DNA from: W0P33-017 sp963640395
GTDB taxonomy: Bacteria > Bacillota > Clostridia > Lachnospirales > Lachnospiraceae
Direction: 5' to 3'
Assembly (NCBI GenBank): GCA_963640395.1
Contig: CAVHZH010000110.1
Span: 1-6,095 of the forward strand
Length of the DNA: 6,095 bases
The position numbers were made by a program, and so were the translations under genes. Below the pieces are notes generated by a model. It ran no database searches, was not told where the DNA came from, and saw nothing but the letters and a program-made list of their open reading frames with translations. Numbering within the stretch: the stretch's first letter is position 1; each line of letters starts with the position of its first letter. Below are positions 6,076 through 6,095 of this stretch, in pieces.

Positions 6076-6095
6076 CTAAGGAAATGCTGATTAAA
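6076..6095. repeat. Start of another hairpin-repeat copy, cut by the window edge
   Basis: These 20 bases match 5983-6002 with one difference (T for C at 6085), a direct repeat offset by 93 bp. Only the first stem arm and loop are inside the window; the rest is not visible. Confidence 0.65.

Noticed and set aside
5980..6095. CRISPR array suggested by recurring short repeats
   Set aside because: Only one full and one partial copy occur, with a long spacer that itself contains repeat-related sequence, and there are no cas genes. A dispersed hairpin repeat explains it better.

Overview
The window looks like chromosome from an anaerobic, moderately GC-rich Bacillota (Clostridia, perhaps Lachnospiraceae or a relative). 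The reasons are strong AGGAG/AAGGA-type ribosome binding sites, an intrinsic terminator, a Gram-positive PhoR-style kinase with its OmpR-family regulator, an anaerobic-pathway cobalamin gene (cbiD), and an iron-sulfur corrinoid-activation ATPase typical of anaerobes. The family-level placement is inference. All supported genes lie on the minus strand, so transcription runs from high to low coordinates.

Layout in transcription order. Positions 6095-5721 hold no supported gene. They contain a dispersed hairpin repeat (5980-6034), the start of another copy at the window edge (6076-6095), a 21-bp inverted-repeat pair, and a sigma-70-type promoter. Next comes a two-component pair: a response regulator (5720-5049) and, 18 bp on, its sensor histidine kinase (5030-3714). 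An intrinsic terminator (3683-3654) ends that unit. A promoter with an extended -10 overlaps the terminator's U-tract and starts a second unit: a 40-residue small ORF (3603-3481), a 759-residue three-part corrinoid-activation protein (3484-1205, ATGA overlap with the small ORF), and cbiD (1157-72). A copy of the same hairpin repeat in the opposite orientation follows cbiD at 1-55.

The second unit has a B12 theme. CbiD performs one methylation in anaerobic corrin-ring synthesis. The large protein appears to combine a MetH-activation-like domain, a [2Fe-2S] ferredoxin domain and an ASKHA ATPase domain of the RamA/RACE type, so it probably returns an inactive Co(II) corrinoid enzyme to the active Co(I) or methylated state. 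The small ORF is of unknown function and is translationally coupled to it. The two-component system is separated by a terminator; its signal is unknown and any control over the B12 unit is unproven.

The points most worth a second look are the domain fusion with a possible internal start, the coupled 40-residue ORF, and the 55-bp inverted repeats (two mismatches) that bracket the gene block.
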